From: Babylonia areolata
Taxonomy: Eukaryota > Mollusca > Gastropoda > Neogastropoda > Buccinidae
NCBI RefSeq assembly: GCF_041734735.1
Contig: NC_134899.1
Span: 128,501 to 192,500 of the forward strand
Reading direction: 5' to 3'
DNA: 64,000 bases
Shown: positions 35,479 to 45,645 of the stretch, piece by piece
How the letters are laid out: each line of letters begins with the position of its first letter
How positions within the stretch are numbered: the first letter of the stretch is position 1
Translations under genes and position numbers: made by a program
The notes under the pieces: model-generated
Databases searched by the model: none
What the model saw: only the letters and a program-made list of their open reading frames with translations
Told to the model about the DNA's origin: nothing

Positions 35479-35582
35479 GTGTGGGTGGATGCCGGCACAC
35501 AGATTTTCTATTCCTATTCTGTTGGTCTGGGGACACTCACAGCTTTGGGCAGCTATAATAAATTCAATCACAATGTATTCAG
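35479..35582 (+). CDS. SLC6A8-like: SLC6A8-like transporter, exon C (TM6)
   Basis: 104 nt: [13 protein letters not shown], then [21 protein letters not shown], and two bases of an Arg codon. This is TM6 with its unwound centre (FYSYSVGLG), where substrate, sodium and chloride are held. The Gln of GTQ and the Ser of FYSY occupy the chloride-site positions in GABA and serotonin transporters. [10 protein letters not shown] is shared with the taurine, creatine and GAT-2/3 group. The acceptor is ctgttgacag, the donor CAG/gtcagt. The split codon AG+G joins exon D as R-D-S-V, the family sequence. Confidence 0.95.
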
Positions 35583-35595
35583 GTCAGTGATAACA

Positions 35596-36077
35596 GTGTG
35601 TATGTATGTATGTATGTATGTATGCACACACGCACGCACGCACACACACACACACATACACACAGCCCAGCGCACATAATTATGTGTCCAGGGCTATGTA
35701 TGTTTTGTGTCAGGCTACGTGTGTCAGTGTCAGGCAATGTGTATCGAGCTATATGTATCGGGGACTTTGTCAGTGTTGTACAGGGACAGTGTGTTGTACA
35801 GGGACAGTGTGTTGTGTGTTGTGCAGGGACAGTATATTGTGTGTTGTACAGGGACAGTGTGTTGTACGTGTGTTGTCTGTTGTACAGGGACATTGTGTTG
35901 TGTGTTGTACATGGACATTGTGTTGTGTGTTGTACATGGACAGTCTGTTGTGTGTTGTACAGGGACAGTCTGTTGTGTGTTGTACAGGGACATTGTGTTG
36001 TGTGTTGTACAGGGACAGTCTGTTGTGTGTTTTACAGGGACAGTCTGTTGTGTGTTGTACAGGTGTGTGTTTGTGTG

Positions 36078-36128
<51 letters not shown>

Positions 36129-36130
36129 GC
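35596..36130 (+). repeat. GTAT/CA/GT microsatellites and TGTACAGGGACAGT repeat block
   Basis: A GTAT run (35600-35623), CA run (35640-35662), then about 13 units of tgttgtacagggacagtgtg at 35775-36065, then a GT run (36080-36126). The middle block is the same family as the 3-kb array at 38996-41999 and carries the tacag/ggacagtgtg core found at the exon D acceptor. Confidence 0.88.
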
Positions 36131-36204
36131 GTGCGCGCGCGTGAGCGAGTGTGTAAGTGTGCGCATGTGTCAGGAGAGCTCTGTGCACATGTGTGTATTT
36201 TCAT

Positions 36205-38065
36205 GTGTGTTGACGAGGATGTGGATATGGGTGTGGATGAGGATGTGGGTGAGGATGTTGGTTTGGATGTGGGTGTGGGTGTGTGTGAGGATGTGGGTGT
36301 GGATGTGAGTGTTGGTGAGGATGCGGGTGTGGGTGAGGATGTGAGTGTGGGTGAGGATGTAGGTGTGAATGTGGTTGAGGATGTGGGTGTGGATGTGGTT
36401 GTGGCGGGGCTTTGGGGATTGTGCGTCGTTGGTGTTTGTGGGTGAACACAGCTCTTTACCTTGTGTGGATGTGGGGGTGTGGATGTGGGTGTGGATGTGG
36501 GGGTGTGGATGTTGGTGTGGATGAGGATGTGGGTGAGGATGTGGATGTGGGTGAGGATGTGGCTGTGGGTGAGGATGTGGATGAGGATGAGGATGTGGAT
36601 GTGGGTGAGGATGTGGGTGAAGGTGTGGGTGAGGATGTGGATGTGGTGAGGATGTGGGTGAGGATGTGGATGTGGGTGAAGATGTGGGTGAGGATGTGGA
36701 TGTGGGTGAGGATGTGGATGAGGATGTGGGTGAGGATGTGGGTGTGGGTGTGGATGTGGGTAACGATGTGGGTGTGGTGAGGATGTGGGTGTGGATGTGG
36801 GTGACGATGTGGGTGACGATGTGGATGTGAGTGAGGATGTGGATGAGTATGTGGATGTGGGTGATGATGTGGGTAAGGATGTGGGTGTGAGTGACGGTGA
36901 TGGTTAGGATGTGGGTAGGGATGTGGTTGAGGGTGAGGATGTGGGTGAGGATATGGGTGAGGATGTGGGTGTTGATGTGGGTGACGATGTGGATATGGGT
37001 GAGGATGTGGATATGGGTGAGGATGTGGATGTGGGTGAGGATGTGGGTGTGGGTGACGATGTGGATGTGGGTGACGATGTGGGTGTGGATGTGGGTGTGG
37101 ATGTGGGTGACGATGTGTTGATGATGTGGGTGTGGATGTGGGTGATGATGTGGGTGAGGATGTGGATGTGGGTGAGGATGTGGGTGAGGGTGTGGATGTT
37201 GGTGAGGATGTGGGTGAGGGTGTAGATGTGGGTGACGATGTGGGTGTGGATGTGGGTGAGGATGTGGATGTGGGTGAGGATATGGATGTGGGTGAGGGTG
37301 AGGATGTGGGTAAGGATGTGGGTAAGGATGTGGGTGTCGGTGAGGATGTGGGTGACGATGTGGATGTGGGTGAGGGTGTGGATGTGGGTGAGGATGTGGG
37401 TGTGGGTGAGGATGTGGGTGTTGATGTGGATGTGGGTGAGGATGTGGGTGTTGATGTGGGTGAAGATGTGGGTGAGGATGTGATGTGGATGAGGGTGTGG
37501 GTGTGGGTGAGGATGTGGGTGTGGATGTGGGTGAAGATGTGGATGTGGGTGAAGATGTGGGTGAGGATGTGATGTGGATGTGGGTGAGGATGTGGGTGAG
37601 GGTGAGGATGTGGGTAAGGATGTGGGTGTGGATGTGGGTGACGATGTGGTTGAGGATGTGATGTGGGTGAGGATGTGGATGTGGGTGAGGATGTGGGTGT
37701 GGGTGACGATGTGGGTGAGGATGTGGGTGACGATGTGGGTGAGGGTGAGGATGTGGGTGAGGATGTGATGTGGGTAACGGTGTGGGTGAGGATATGGATG
37801 TGGGTGAGGATGTGGATGTGGGTGACGATGTGGATGTGGGTGAGGATGTGGGTGAGGATGTGGATGTGGGTGAGGATGTGGGTAACGGTGTGGGTGAGGA
37901 TGTGGGTGAGGGTGAGGATGTGGATGAGGATGTGGGTGAGGATGTGGGTGTGGGTGAGGATGTGAGTGAGGGTGATGATGTGGATGAGGATGTGGGTGAG
38001 GATGTGGGTGAGGGTGAGGATGTGGATGAGGATGTGGGTGAGGATGTGGGTGTGGGTCCATTGGG
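36205..38065 (+). repeat. GATGTGGGTGAG minisatellite
   Basis: About 1.85 kb of 6- and 12-bp units (gatgtg, ggtgag, gatgtgggtgtg, gacgatgtg), with a unique 50-bp interruption at 36410-36460. It is strongly purine/GT-biased on the + strand. Frames give acidic VDVGEDVG or, in minus frames, HPHPHP strings, none a real protein. Confidence 0.95.
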
Positions 38066-38550
38066 GTAAGGGAGTTCGGTGAATAAACTTCAAGTTTGAG
38101 AGGCAACAGCTGTCCCATAAAGTTGACGCATAAACGATTACTGGCAGAATATGTGCACAGAAGAAGAGCTTTCGTGAATGGACATTACGGATCTTTTTGA
38201 TTTTTGCTAGTTGAAGTATTCTATTTGAGAGACGTTTACTTAAGTACTTCGTATGATCAGTCCAATAATGACACCTAGAGTTTTATGTGAATCTACCTCT
38301 TCAATTTTATTGACGCCTAGGAATAGTGGTTTGAAGTTATGTTTCATTTTTTGTCTTTTTTGTCGTGCACATACATACATGCACTTCGTTTTCTGAGCAT
38401 TCAAGGACATGTGATTCAAGTGTGTCCAGTCATTAAGTTTCAGAATGTCATCTTGGAGTTCATTAGTTAGTTTACTGGCGTCTGAATTGCTTGAATGTAA
38501 TGATGTGTCATCTGCAAACATTTCACATTTACATTTCATATAACAAGGTA
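38066..38550 (-). mobile_element. LINE reverse-transcriptase fragment
   Basis: The minus strand reads CEMFADDTSLHSSNSD, then [28 protein letters not shown] and, in another frame, [20 protein letters not shown] with [20 protein letters not shown] near 38130. F-A-D-D is the catalytic block. It is a CR1/Jockey-group scrap of under 500 bp, cut at both ends and frameshifted once. Confidence 0.85.
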
Positions 38551-38559
38551 AGTCATGTG

Positions 38560-38581
38560 GATGTGGGTGTGGATGTGGATG

Positions 38582-38612
<31 letters not shown>

Positions 38613-38804
38613 TTACATCTATTTGCTTGTTTGTTTATTTGTCAACATTACTGTTTATTTTTATCTATTCATTATCATTACTTTTGTTCTTAAAAAAAAA
38701 TTAATTTGATATGATTGATTTTTGTTTTATTTATTTATTTATAAATTTATTATAAATTATCCATTCATTAGTTTGTATATACGTATATTTATTTTCAATA
38801 TTTT

Positions 38805-38860
<56 letters not shown>
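38560..38860. repeat. GT and TA microsatellites in AT-rich DNA
   Basis: A GT run at 38586-38612, AT-rich unique DNA, and a TA run at 38811-38851. No gene. Confidence 0.9.
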
Positions 38861-38861
<1 letters not shown>

Positions 38862-38864
<3 letters not shown>

Positions 38865-38998
38865 GTCCTCATGGCCTCAGGGTCTGACTAAGCGCGTTGG
38901 GTTACGCTGCTGGTCAGGCATCTGCTTTGCAGATGTGGTGTAGCGTATATGGATTTGTCCGAACGCAGTGACGCCTCCTCGAATTGTTGATACTGATA
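38862..38998 (+). mobile_element. Short dispersed repeat (likely SINE fragment)
   Basis: ctcatggcctcagggtctga through gcgttgggttacgctgctgg and gtagcgtatatggatttgtc to gaacgcagtgacgcctcctc resembles a short repeat that I remember as common in gastropod genomes. It ends in actgatactgataca, a simple tail. Identification is from memory. Confidence 0.5.
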
Positions 38999-41900
38999 CA
39001 GGGACAGTGTGTTGTGTGTTGCACAGGGACAGTGTGTTGCACAGGGACAGTGTGTTGTGTGTTGCACAGGGACAGTGTGTTGCACAGGGACAGTGTGTTG
39101 TGTGTTGCACAGGGGCAGTGTGTTGTACAGGAGCAGTGTGTTGTACAGGGGCAGTGTGTTGTTTGTTGTACAGGGGCAGTGTGTTGTGTGTTGTACAGGG
39201 GCAGTGTGTTGTGTGTTGCACATGGGCAGTGTGTTGTGTGTTGCACAGGGACAGTGTGTTGTGTGTTGTACAGGAGCAGTGTGTTGTACAGGGGCAGTGT
39301 GTTGTGTGTTGTACAGGGGCAGTGTGTTGTGTGTTGCACAGGGGTAGTGTGTTGTACAGGGGCAGTGAGTTGTGTGTTGTACAGGGACAGTGTGTTGTAC
39401 AGGGGCAGTGTGTTGTGTGTTGTACAGGGGCAGTGTATTGTATAGGGGCAGTGTGTTGTGTGTTGTACAGGGACAGTGTGTTGTGTGTTGTACAGGGACA
39501 GTGTGTTGTACAGGGGCAGTGTGTTTTACATGGGCAGTGTGTTGTGTGTTGTACAGGGACAGTGTGTTGTACAGGGACAGTGTGTTGTGTGTTGTACAGG
39601 AACAGTGTGTTGTGTGTTGTACAGGGGCAGTGTGTTGTACAGGGGCAGTGTGTTGTGTGTTGTACAGGAACAGTGTGTTGTGTGTTGTACAGGGACAGTG
39701 TGTTGTACAGGGGCAGTGTGTTTTATATGGGCAGTGTGTTGTGTGTTGTACAGGGACAGTGTGTTGTACAGGGACAGTGTGTTGTGTGTTGTACAGGAGC
39801 AGTGTGTTGTGTGTTGTACAGGGGCAGTGTGTTGTGTTTTGTACAGGGACAGTGTGTTGTGTGTTGTACAGGGGCAGTGTGTTTTACATGGGCAGTGTGT
39901 TGTGTGTTGTACAGGGACAGTGTGTTGTGTGTTGTACAGGAACAGTGTGTTGTACAGGAGCAGTGTGTTGTACAGGGGCAGTGTGTTGTGTGTTGTACAG
40001 GGGCAGTGTGTTGTGTGTTGTACAGGGGCAGTGTGTTGTACAGGGGCAGTGTGTTGTGTGTTGTACAGGAACAGTGTGTTGTACAGGGACAGTGTGTTGT
40101 GTGTTGTACAGGGGCAGTGTGTTGTACAGGGGCAGTGTGTTGTACAGGAGCAGTGTGTTGTACAGGGACAGTGTGTTGTGTGTTGTACAGGGACAGTGTG
40201 TTGTACAGTGGCAGTGTGTTGTGTGTTGTACAGGGGCAGTGTGTTGTACATGGGCAGTGTGTTTTACATGGGCAGTGTGTTGTGTGTTGTACAGGAACAG
40301 TGTGTTGTGTGTTGTACAGGGGCAGTGCGTTGTGTGTTGTACAGGGACAGTGTGTTGTGTGTTGTACAGGGACAGTGTGTTGTACAGGGGCAGTGTGTTT
40401 TACATGGGCAGTGTGTTGTGTGTTGTACAGGGACAGTGTGTTGTACAGGGGCAGTGTGTTGTGTGTTGTGCAAGGACAGTGTGTTGTGTGTTGCACAGGG
40501 ACATGTGTTGTGTGTTGTACAGGGACAGTGTGTTGTGTGTTGTACAGGGACAGTGTGTTGTACAGGGACAGTGTGTTGTGTGTTGTACAGGGACAGTGTG
40601 TTGTACAGGGACAGTGTGTTGTGTGTTGTACAGGGGACAGTGTTTGTAAGCAGTGTGTTGGTGTTGTACAGGGACGTGTGTTGTGTGTTGTACAGGGACA
40701 GTGTGTTGTACAGGGAGTGTGTTTTGTACAGGGACAGTGTGTTGTGTGTTGTACAGGGACAGTGTGTTGTACAGGGACATTGTGTTGTGTGTTGTACAGG
40801 GACAGTGTGTTGTGTGTTGTACAGGCAGTGTGTTGTACTGGGACAGTTGTTGTGTTGTGTGTTGTACAGGACAGTGTGTTGTGTGTTGTACAGGGACAGT
40901 GTGTTTTACAGGGCAGTGTGTTTGTACAAGGCAGTGTGTTGTGTGTTGTACAGGGACAGTGTGTTGACAGGGATCAGTGTGTTGTGTGTTGTACAGGAGC
41001 AGTGTGTTGTGTGTTGTACAGGGGCAGTGTGTTGTGTTTTGTACAGGGACAGTGTGTTGTGTGTTGTACAGGGGCAGTGTGTTTTACATGGGCAGTGTGT
41101 TGTGTGTTGTACAGGGACAGTGTGTTGTGTGTTGTACAGGAACAGTGTGTTGTACAGGAGCAGTGTGTTGTACAGGGGCAGTGTGTTGTGTGTTGTACAG
41201 GGGCAGTGTGTTGTGTGTTGTACAGGGGCAGTGTGTTGTACAGGGGCAGTGTGTTGTGTGTTGTACAGGGACAGTGTGTTGTACAGGGACAGTGTGTTGT
41301 GTGTTGTACAGGGACAGTGTGTTGTACAGGGACAGTGTGTTGTGTGTTGTACAAGGACAGTGTGTTGTGTGTTGTACAGGGACAGTGTGTTGTACAGGGA
41401 CATTGTGTTGTGTGTTGTACAGGGACAGTGTGTTGTGTGTTGTACAAGGACAGTGTGTTGTACTGGGACAGTGTGTTGTGTGTTGTACAGGGACAGTGTG
41501 TTGTGTGTTGTACAAGGACAGTGTGTTGTGTGTTGTACAGGGACAGTGTGTTTTACATGGGCAGTGTGTTGTGTGTTGTACAAGGACAGTGTGTTGTGTG
41601 TTGTACAGGGACAGTGTGTTGGACAGGGATAGTGTGTTGTGTGTTGTACAAGGACAGTGTGTTGTACAGGGATAGTGTGTTGTGTGTTGTACAAGGACAG
41701 TGTGTTGTGTGTTGTACAGGGACAGTGTGTTTTACATGGGCAGTGTGTTGCACAGGACAGTGTGTTGTACAGGGACAGTGTGTTGTACAGGGTAGTGTGT
41801 TGCACAGGGACAGTGTGATTTGTTTTGTACAGGGACAATGTGTTGTACATAGACAGTGTGTTGTGTGTTGCACAGGGAGTGTGTTGCGTGTTGCACAGGG

Positions 41901-41999
41901 ACAATGCGTTATGTGTTGTACATGGACAATGTGTTGTTTGTTGCACAAGGATAGTGTGTTGTGTGTTGGAGAGGGACAGTGTGTTTTGGAGAGGGACAG
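38999..41999 (+). repeat. 3-kb 18/25-bp minisatellite with exon D acceptor core
   Basis: About 130 units of two lengths: gtgttgtacagggacagt (18) and gtgttgtgtgttgtacaggg then acagt (25). Bases at two positions vary (gggaca, ggggca, ggaaca, ggagca), giving each unit an identity. Cores read tacag/ggacagtgtg, like the exon D border. Bases 39775-40068 recur at 40975-41268 with one difference. Indel-rich units cluster at 40620-40975. A single + frame is open for over 1,000 codons; I regard it as a repeat artefact. Confidence 0.95.
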
Positions 42000-43611
42000 T
42001 GTCAGGTCTTGACGACCTGGAGTGGCAGGCAGTAAATAATAAAATTAAAGGCTGGCTCCCACCAACAAAATAAACACTTGTGACGAAGAACGTTCACCAC
42101 ATTCGCCAGCTACAGACACAAAATGACACAATATAACACTAAATAGCAATTTAACCTTTTATTTCCCTCAATACAACACGTGCACAGCCCACTTAATCAC
42201 ACACTCAACACTCAGCCTTCTCGTTCGCTTCCGACGTAATGGTAACTTCAGCACACTCCACACTAAACCCACAATCTTTCCACGCAATCCTGCGAGCAAC
42301 AATCTCAATGCCTGGTCGATAACCTCTCGACCACCACATACATAGGTCACCAATCAAAGAACATTCACAATCCAGCATGCAAAGGTTATTGTACAACAAG
42401 AGCAAAAGACATTCTTAGGGTCTCTTATGATCGGTACGAATCATCCCCTGGAGTTCCCGACAACCTCAAGGCACGTTCAGGCCTAGTTATTTAACACAGT
42501 ACTTACGAAGAACTCTCTGACGTCACGAACTCCTCATTGTGCACTACACCACACACGCTGGAATCTCACGTCTCTGTTATGACTTGACACACGCACTACA
42601 CAATGCCTCCACATCTTCAGCAGCAACAAATCGACGCGTCGCGCTGACGGCCACCACCTTTTCCCTCCTCTCGTCGAAGAGCATGCTCGTGCTGGGACAC
42701 TTCACCACGAGCGTTCCTGCCTCGTCGACCTCGGGGTGAAGTCCGAAGTCCACCTCCTCCGGCAACCGCAGCTCCCCCACACGTGGATAACCAACGTTCC
42801 GCTCTCCCTCTGTCCGAGAACCTTCACTCAGCTTCCCCTACCACACGTCGGACCACTCACACAGGGACAATGTACAGGGGTGGGATAGATCTAAACGGTA
42901 AAACAAAATATGATCAGGCAGATCCAGCCAGAAGAAAAGGTTATGGGGCTATGTACAGGAACGGAGATGCACAATGGGAATTTCACGTATCCAACGTCCT
43001 CCGACGCCCGCTGGCCACGCTTTCCCAGGACGACGAACACAAAAGGGAACTGGCTCACACCCCGTACTTCACAGTCACTGGTGACAAAGGAATAACACCG
43101 TTCTTCGCCGCACAGCAACGTTGTACTAAGCTTAGTAACGCAAGATGTAGCTCACCCACAGCAATGCTAGTACCCCAGTCCCAAAACAAACAATACAATC
43201 CTTCAGCACACTTCTAACAAGTACTTCAGGCACAAGGAAAACAAGGAATAGTCCATCACCTCTGGACTGAAGTCCCTAGCACACAGTACCACCATGCAAG
43301 TCACATCCAAAACACATGGAGCAAAAAAAAAAAACGCCTGCCTTCCGCAGGGAACACACACATAGGTATCTCTCTTAACTACCCCCACGTAGAACTCTCT
43401 GATTGGTTAAAATATACTACAACTGATTGGTTAAAATACACTACAGCTGATTGGATGACCGTTCATCCACCTTACATTCTGATTGGTTAAAATACACTAC
43501 AGCTGATTGGTTATATACAAGTCTATTTACAGATCTAGACTCTTGCACTCGCTGCCTAACTTGGCAACAACCACACTACATTTGGCGCTTAGCGCTGTCT
43601 CAGTCCTGACA
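42000..43611. mobile_element. TG..CA-bounded insertion, possible solo LTR
   Basis: A 1.6-kb block of complex sequence interrupts the acceptor-core array. It begins tgtcaggtcttg and ends cagtcctgaca, with short inverted ends, and the flanks are gacag and tacag, a possible 5-bp target duplication. These are the marks of a retroelement long terminal repeat standing alone. It contains a ctgattggttaaaatacact repeat, about four copies, at 43397-43520. No recognisable viral-type protein was seen. A DNA transposon is the alternative. Confidence 0.4.
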
Positions 43612-44211
43612 TACAGTGTGCTGCACAGGAACAATGTTCTGTGTGTATTCCAGGGACAGTATGTGTTTCGCCGTCATCAATACATTCACAAGCCTGAATC
43701 AAGACAGGATCAATGTGCTGTGTGTTGCACATGGACAATGCGTTGTGTGTTGCACAGGGACAGTGTGTTGTACAGAGACAATGCGTTGTGTGTTGTACAG
43801 GGACAGTGTGTTTTGGAGAGGGACAGTGTGTTGCACAGGAACAATGTTCTGTGTGTATTCCAGGGACAGTGTGTGTTTCGCCGTCATCAATACATTCACT
43901 AGCGTGCTGTGTGTATTACAGGGACAGTGTGTGTTTCGCCGTCATCAATACATTCACTAGCGTGCTGTGTGTATTACAGGGACAGTGTGTGTTTCGCCGT
44001 CATCAATACATTCACTAGCGTGCTGTGTGTATTACAGGGACAGTGTGTGTTTCGCCGTCATCAATACATTCACTAGCGTGCTGTGTGTATTACAGGGACA
44101 GTGTGTGTTTCGCCGTCATCAATACATTCACTAGCGTGCTGTGTGTATTACAGGGACAGTGTGTGTTTCGCCGTCATCAATACATTCACTAGTGTGCTGT
44201 GTGTATTACAG
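43612..44211 (+). repeat. 58-bp minisatellite made of exon D acceptor copies
   Basis: After a short stretch of 18/25-type units, six tandem 58-bp units lead up to the exon: gtgctgtgtgtattacag then ggacagtgtgtgtttcgccg and tcatcaatacattcactag. Acceptor copies end at about 43860, 43918, 43976, 44034, 44092 and 44150, then the real one at 44211. An earlier copy at 43661 reaches further into exon sequence (acaagcctg). Each copy repeats the first 36-43 coding bases of exon D. Confidence 0.95.
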
Positions 44212-44336
44212 GGACAGTGTGTGTTTCGCCGTCATCAATACATTCACAAGCCTGCTGGCAGGCTTCGTCATCTTCTCCATCCTGGGCTTCATGGCCACCA
44301 GACAGGGCGTGCACGTGCAGGACGTGGCGGAATCAG
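44212..44336 (+). CDS. SLC6A8-like: SLC6A8-like transporter, exon D (TM7)
   Basis: 125 nt: the last base of the Arg codon, then [41 protein letters not shown] and one base of Gly. This is TM7 plus the following intracellular/EL4 lead. The Asn of I-N and the Ser four residues on match the sodium-1 and chloride ligands of the family. Q-G-V-H and V-A-E-S-G-P-G-L-A-F are close to creatine-transporter sequence. The acceptor gtattacag is the last of seven near-identical 58-bp-spaced copies; the donor is TCAG/gtcagg, followed 8 bases on by a 30-base G run. Confidence 0.95.
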
Positions 44337-44343
44337 GTCAGGG

Positions 44344-44344
<1 letters not shown>

Positions 44345-44374
<30 letters not shown>
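44345..44374 (+). repeat. G homopolymer 8 bases after the exon D donor
   Basis: Thirty uninterrupted G bases start at intron position +9. Such a tract can fold into a G-quadruplex in DNA or RNA and lies within reach of the 5' splice site. The true length may be uncertain because homopolymers are hard to sequence. Confidence 0.9.
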
Positions 44375-44376
<2 letters not shown>

Positions 44377-44404
44377 AAATTAGGTCGTGGAGGAGGAGGG
44401 GAGG

Positions 44405-44856
44405 GATGTTTATCTTATGTTGTGATTATAACAGGACCTCGCCTTCATTGCTTATCTTGTGCTGTGATTACAGCAGGCCCTGGCCTTCATTATCTTATGC
44501 TGTGATTACAGCAGGACCTGGCCTTCATTATCTTGTGCTGTGATTACAGCAGGACCTGGCCTTCATTATCTTATGCTGTGATTACAGCAGGCCCTGGCCT
44601 TCATTATCTTGTGCTGTGATTACAGCAGGACCTGGCCTTCATTATCTTGTATTGTGATTACAGCAGGACCTGGCCTTCATTATCTTGTGCTGTGATTACA
44701 GCAGGACCTGGCCTGGCCTTCATTATCTTGTATTGTGATTACAGCAGGACCTGGCCTTCATTATCTTGTGTTGTGATTACAGCAGGCCCTGGCCTTCATT
44801 ATCTTGTGTTGTGATTACAGCAGGCCCTGGCCTTCATTATCTTGTGTTGTGATTAC
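44405..44856 (+). repeat. ~41-bp minisatellite made of exon E acceptor copies, block 1
   Basis: About ten units: cttatgctgtgattacagca, ggacctggccttcattat. The attacagcag/gacctggccttcatt part repeats the exon E border, where cag/gacctggcctggccttcatt encodes G-P-G-L-A-F-I. Most units lack one ctggcc, but the one near 44703 has it. The first unit (44430) copies further, to ttcattgcttatc. The block is cut by a dispersed repeat at 44857. Confidence 0.94.
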
Positions 44857-45178
44857 TGTCAGATGAGATAGATATATCTGCTACTGGTAACCTGGATCCC
44901 AGTACTACCTGCCACAGGGTTGAATTGCTGGCGACTAAACCAGCACCCCCACCAGTCCTAAAACCATCATTAACACTGCAGGAAAGATAAACGCTAAACA
45001 AATAGGGTGTGAGAGAGAAATTATAGTCATTTAAAGAGCGATGAACAGGATGGACACTAATGTCGTTCCATGTGAACAACTGAACACCAACCTCACTTCC
45101 TAAAACACGGATTTATGAAGATCCTTCAACGCACTGCAGTGAACACGTCACGTGAATGACTCATATTTGTCTTCTTTA
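44857..45178. mobile_element. Dispersed ~320-bp repeat, copy 1
   Basis: Inserted in the exon E acceptor array. It matches 63690-64000 in reverse orientation, for example gaaagataaacgctaaacaa, gaacaggatggacactaatg and ttcctaaaacacggatttat. No open frame or polymerase III boxes were found. Type is unknown; a MITE or SINE is possible. Confidence 0.75.
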
Positions 45179-45379
45179 CAACAGGACCTGGTCTTCATTA
45201 TCATCTGTTGTGATTACAACAGGACCTGGCCTTCATTATCTTGTGTGGTGATTACAACAGGACCTGGCCTTCATTATCTTGTGTGGTGATTACAACAGGA
45301 CCTGGCCTGGCCTTCATTATCTTGTGTGGTGATTACAACAGGACCTGGCCTTCATTATCTTGTGTGGTGATTACAACAG
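45179..45379 (+). repeat. ~41-bp minisatellite made of exon E acceptor copies, block 2
   Basis: Five more units of the array, ending at the real acceptor. Units here read gtggtgattacaacag/gacctggcct, nearer to the real border (gtggtgattacaacag) than block 1 units. Two have the full doubled ctggcc. Confidence 0.94.
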
Positions 45380-45492
45380 GACCTGGCCTGGCCTTCATTG
45401 CTTATCCAGAGGCTGTGGCCCAGCTTCCTGTGGCCCCGCTGTGGTCAGCCATGTTCTTCTTCATGGTCATCCTGCTGGGGTTGGACAGCCAG
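45380..45492 (+). CDS. SLC6A8-like: SLC6A8-like transporter, exon E (EL4 and first half of TM8)
   Basis: 113 nt: two bases of Gly, then [45 protein letters not shown] is invariant in this SLC6 branch. VAPLW-A-FFFM matches creatine transporters closely. The D-S pair of L-D-S-Q holds sodium at the second site. The acceptor is gattacaacag; the donor CAG/gtgagt is near consensus. The exon ends on a codon border and continues as F-V-G-V-E-G-F in exon F. The first 20 coding bases have been copied many times into the preceding intron. Confidence 0.95.
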
Positions 45493-45519
45493 GTGAGTGA
45501 CCAATGGTCAGGGCCGTTG

Positions 45520-45645
45520 TTGGCTTCTGTTGTTGTTTGACACACCTTTCTATGGTCTAGTGGCTTATGTTGTTGTTTGACACACCTTTCTATGGTCTAG
45601 TGGCTTATGTTGTTGTTTGACACACTATGGTACAGACCCACAGTG
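45520..45645 (+). repeat. Three-copy 41-bp repeat
   Basis: ggcttatgttgttgtttgac with acacctttctatggtctagt occurs three times. The following tatggtacagacccacagtg resembles the unit of the 42-bp array at 49250-50400, so the LINE between them may have inserted near that array's edge. Confidence 0.85.

Noticed and set aside
36205-38065. GATGTGGGT array as another exon-edge copy (exon C starts gtgtgggtggatg)
   Set aside because: The resemblance is to low-complexity GT/GGAT words only; no unit carries an AG border with the exon sequence in order.
38968-42012. 1,014-codon open frame, Cys/Val/Gln rich
   Set aside because: It is a translation of 18/25-bp repeats, other frames are also open for hundreds of codons, and there is no domain or start context.
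44212-44336. Loss of the chloride-site Ser in TM7 (I-N-T in place of I-N-S)
   Set aside because: On recounting, the chloride Ser is four residues after the Asn and is present (T-S); the changed residue is the neighbour.
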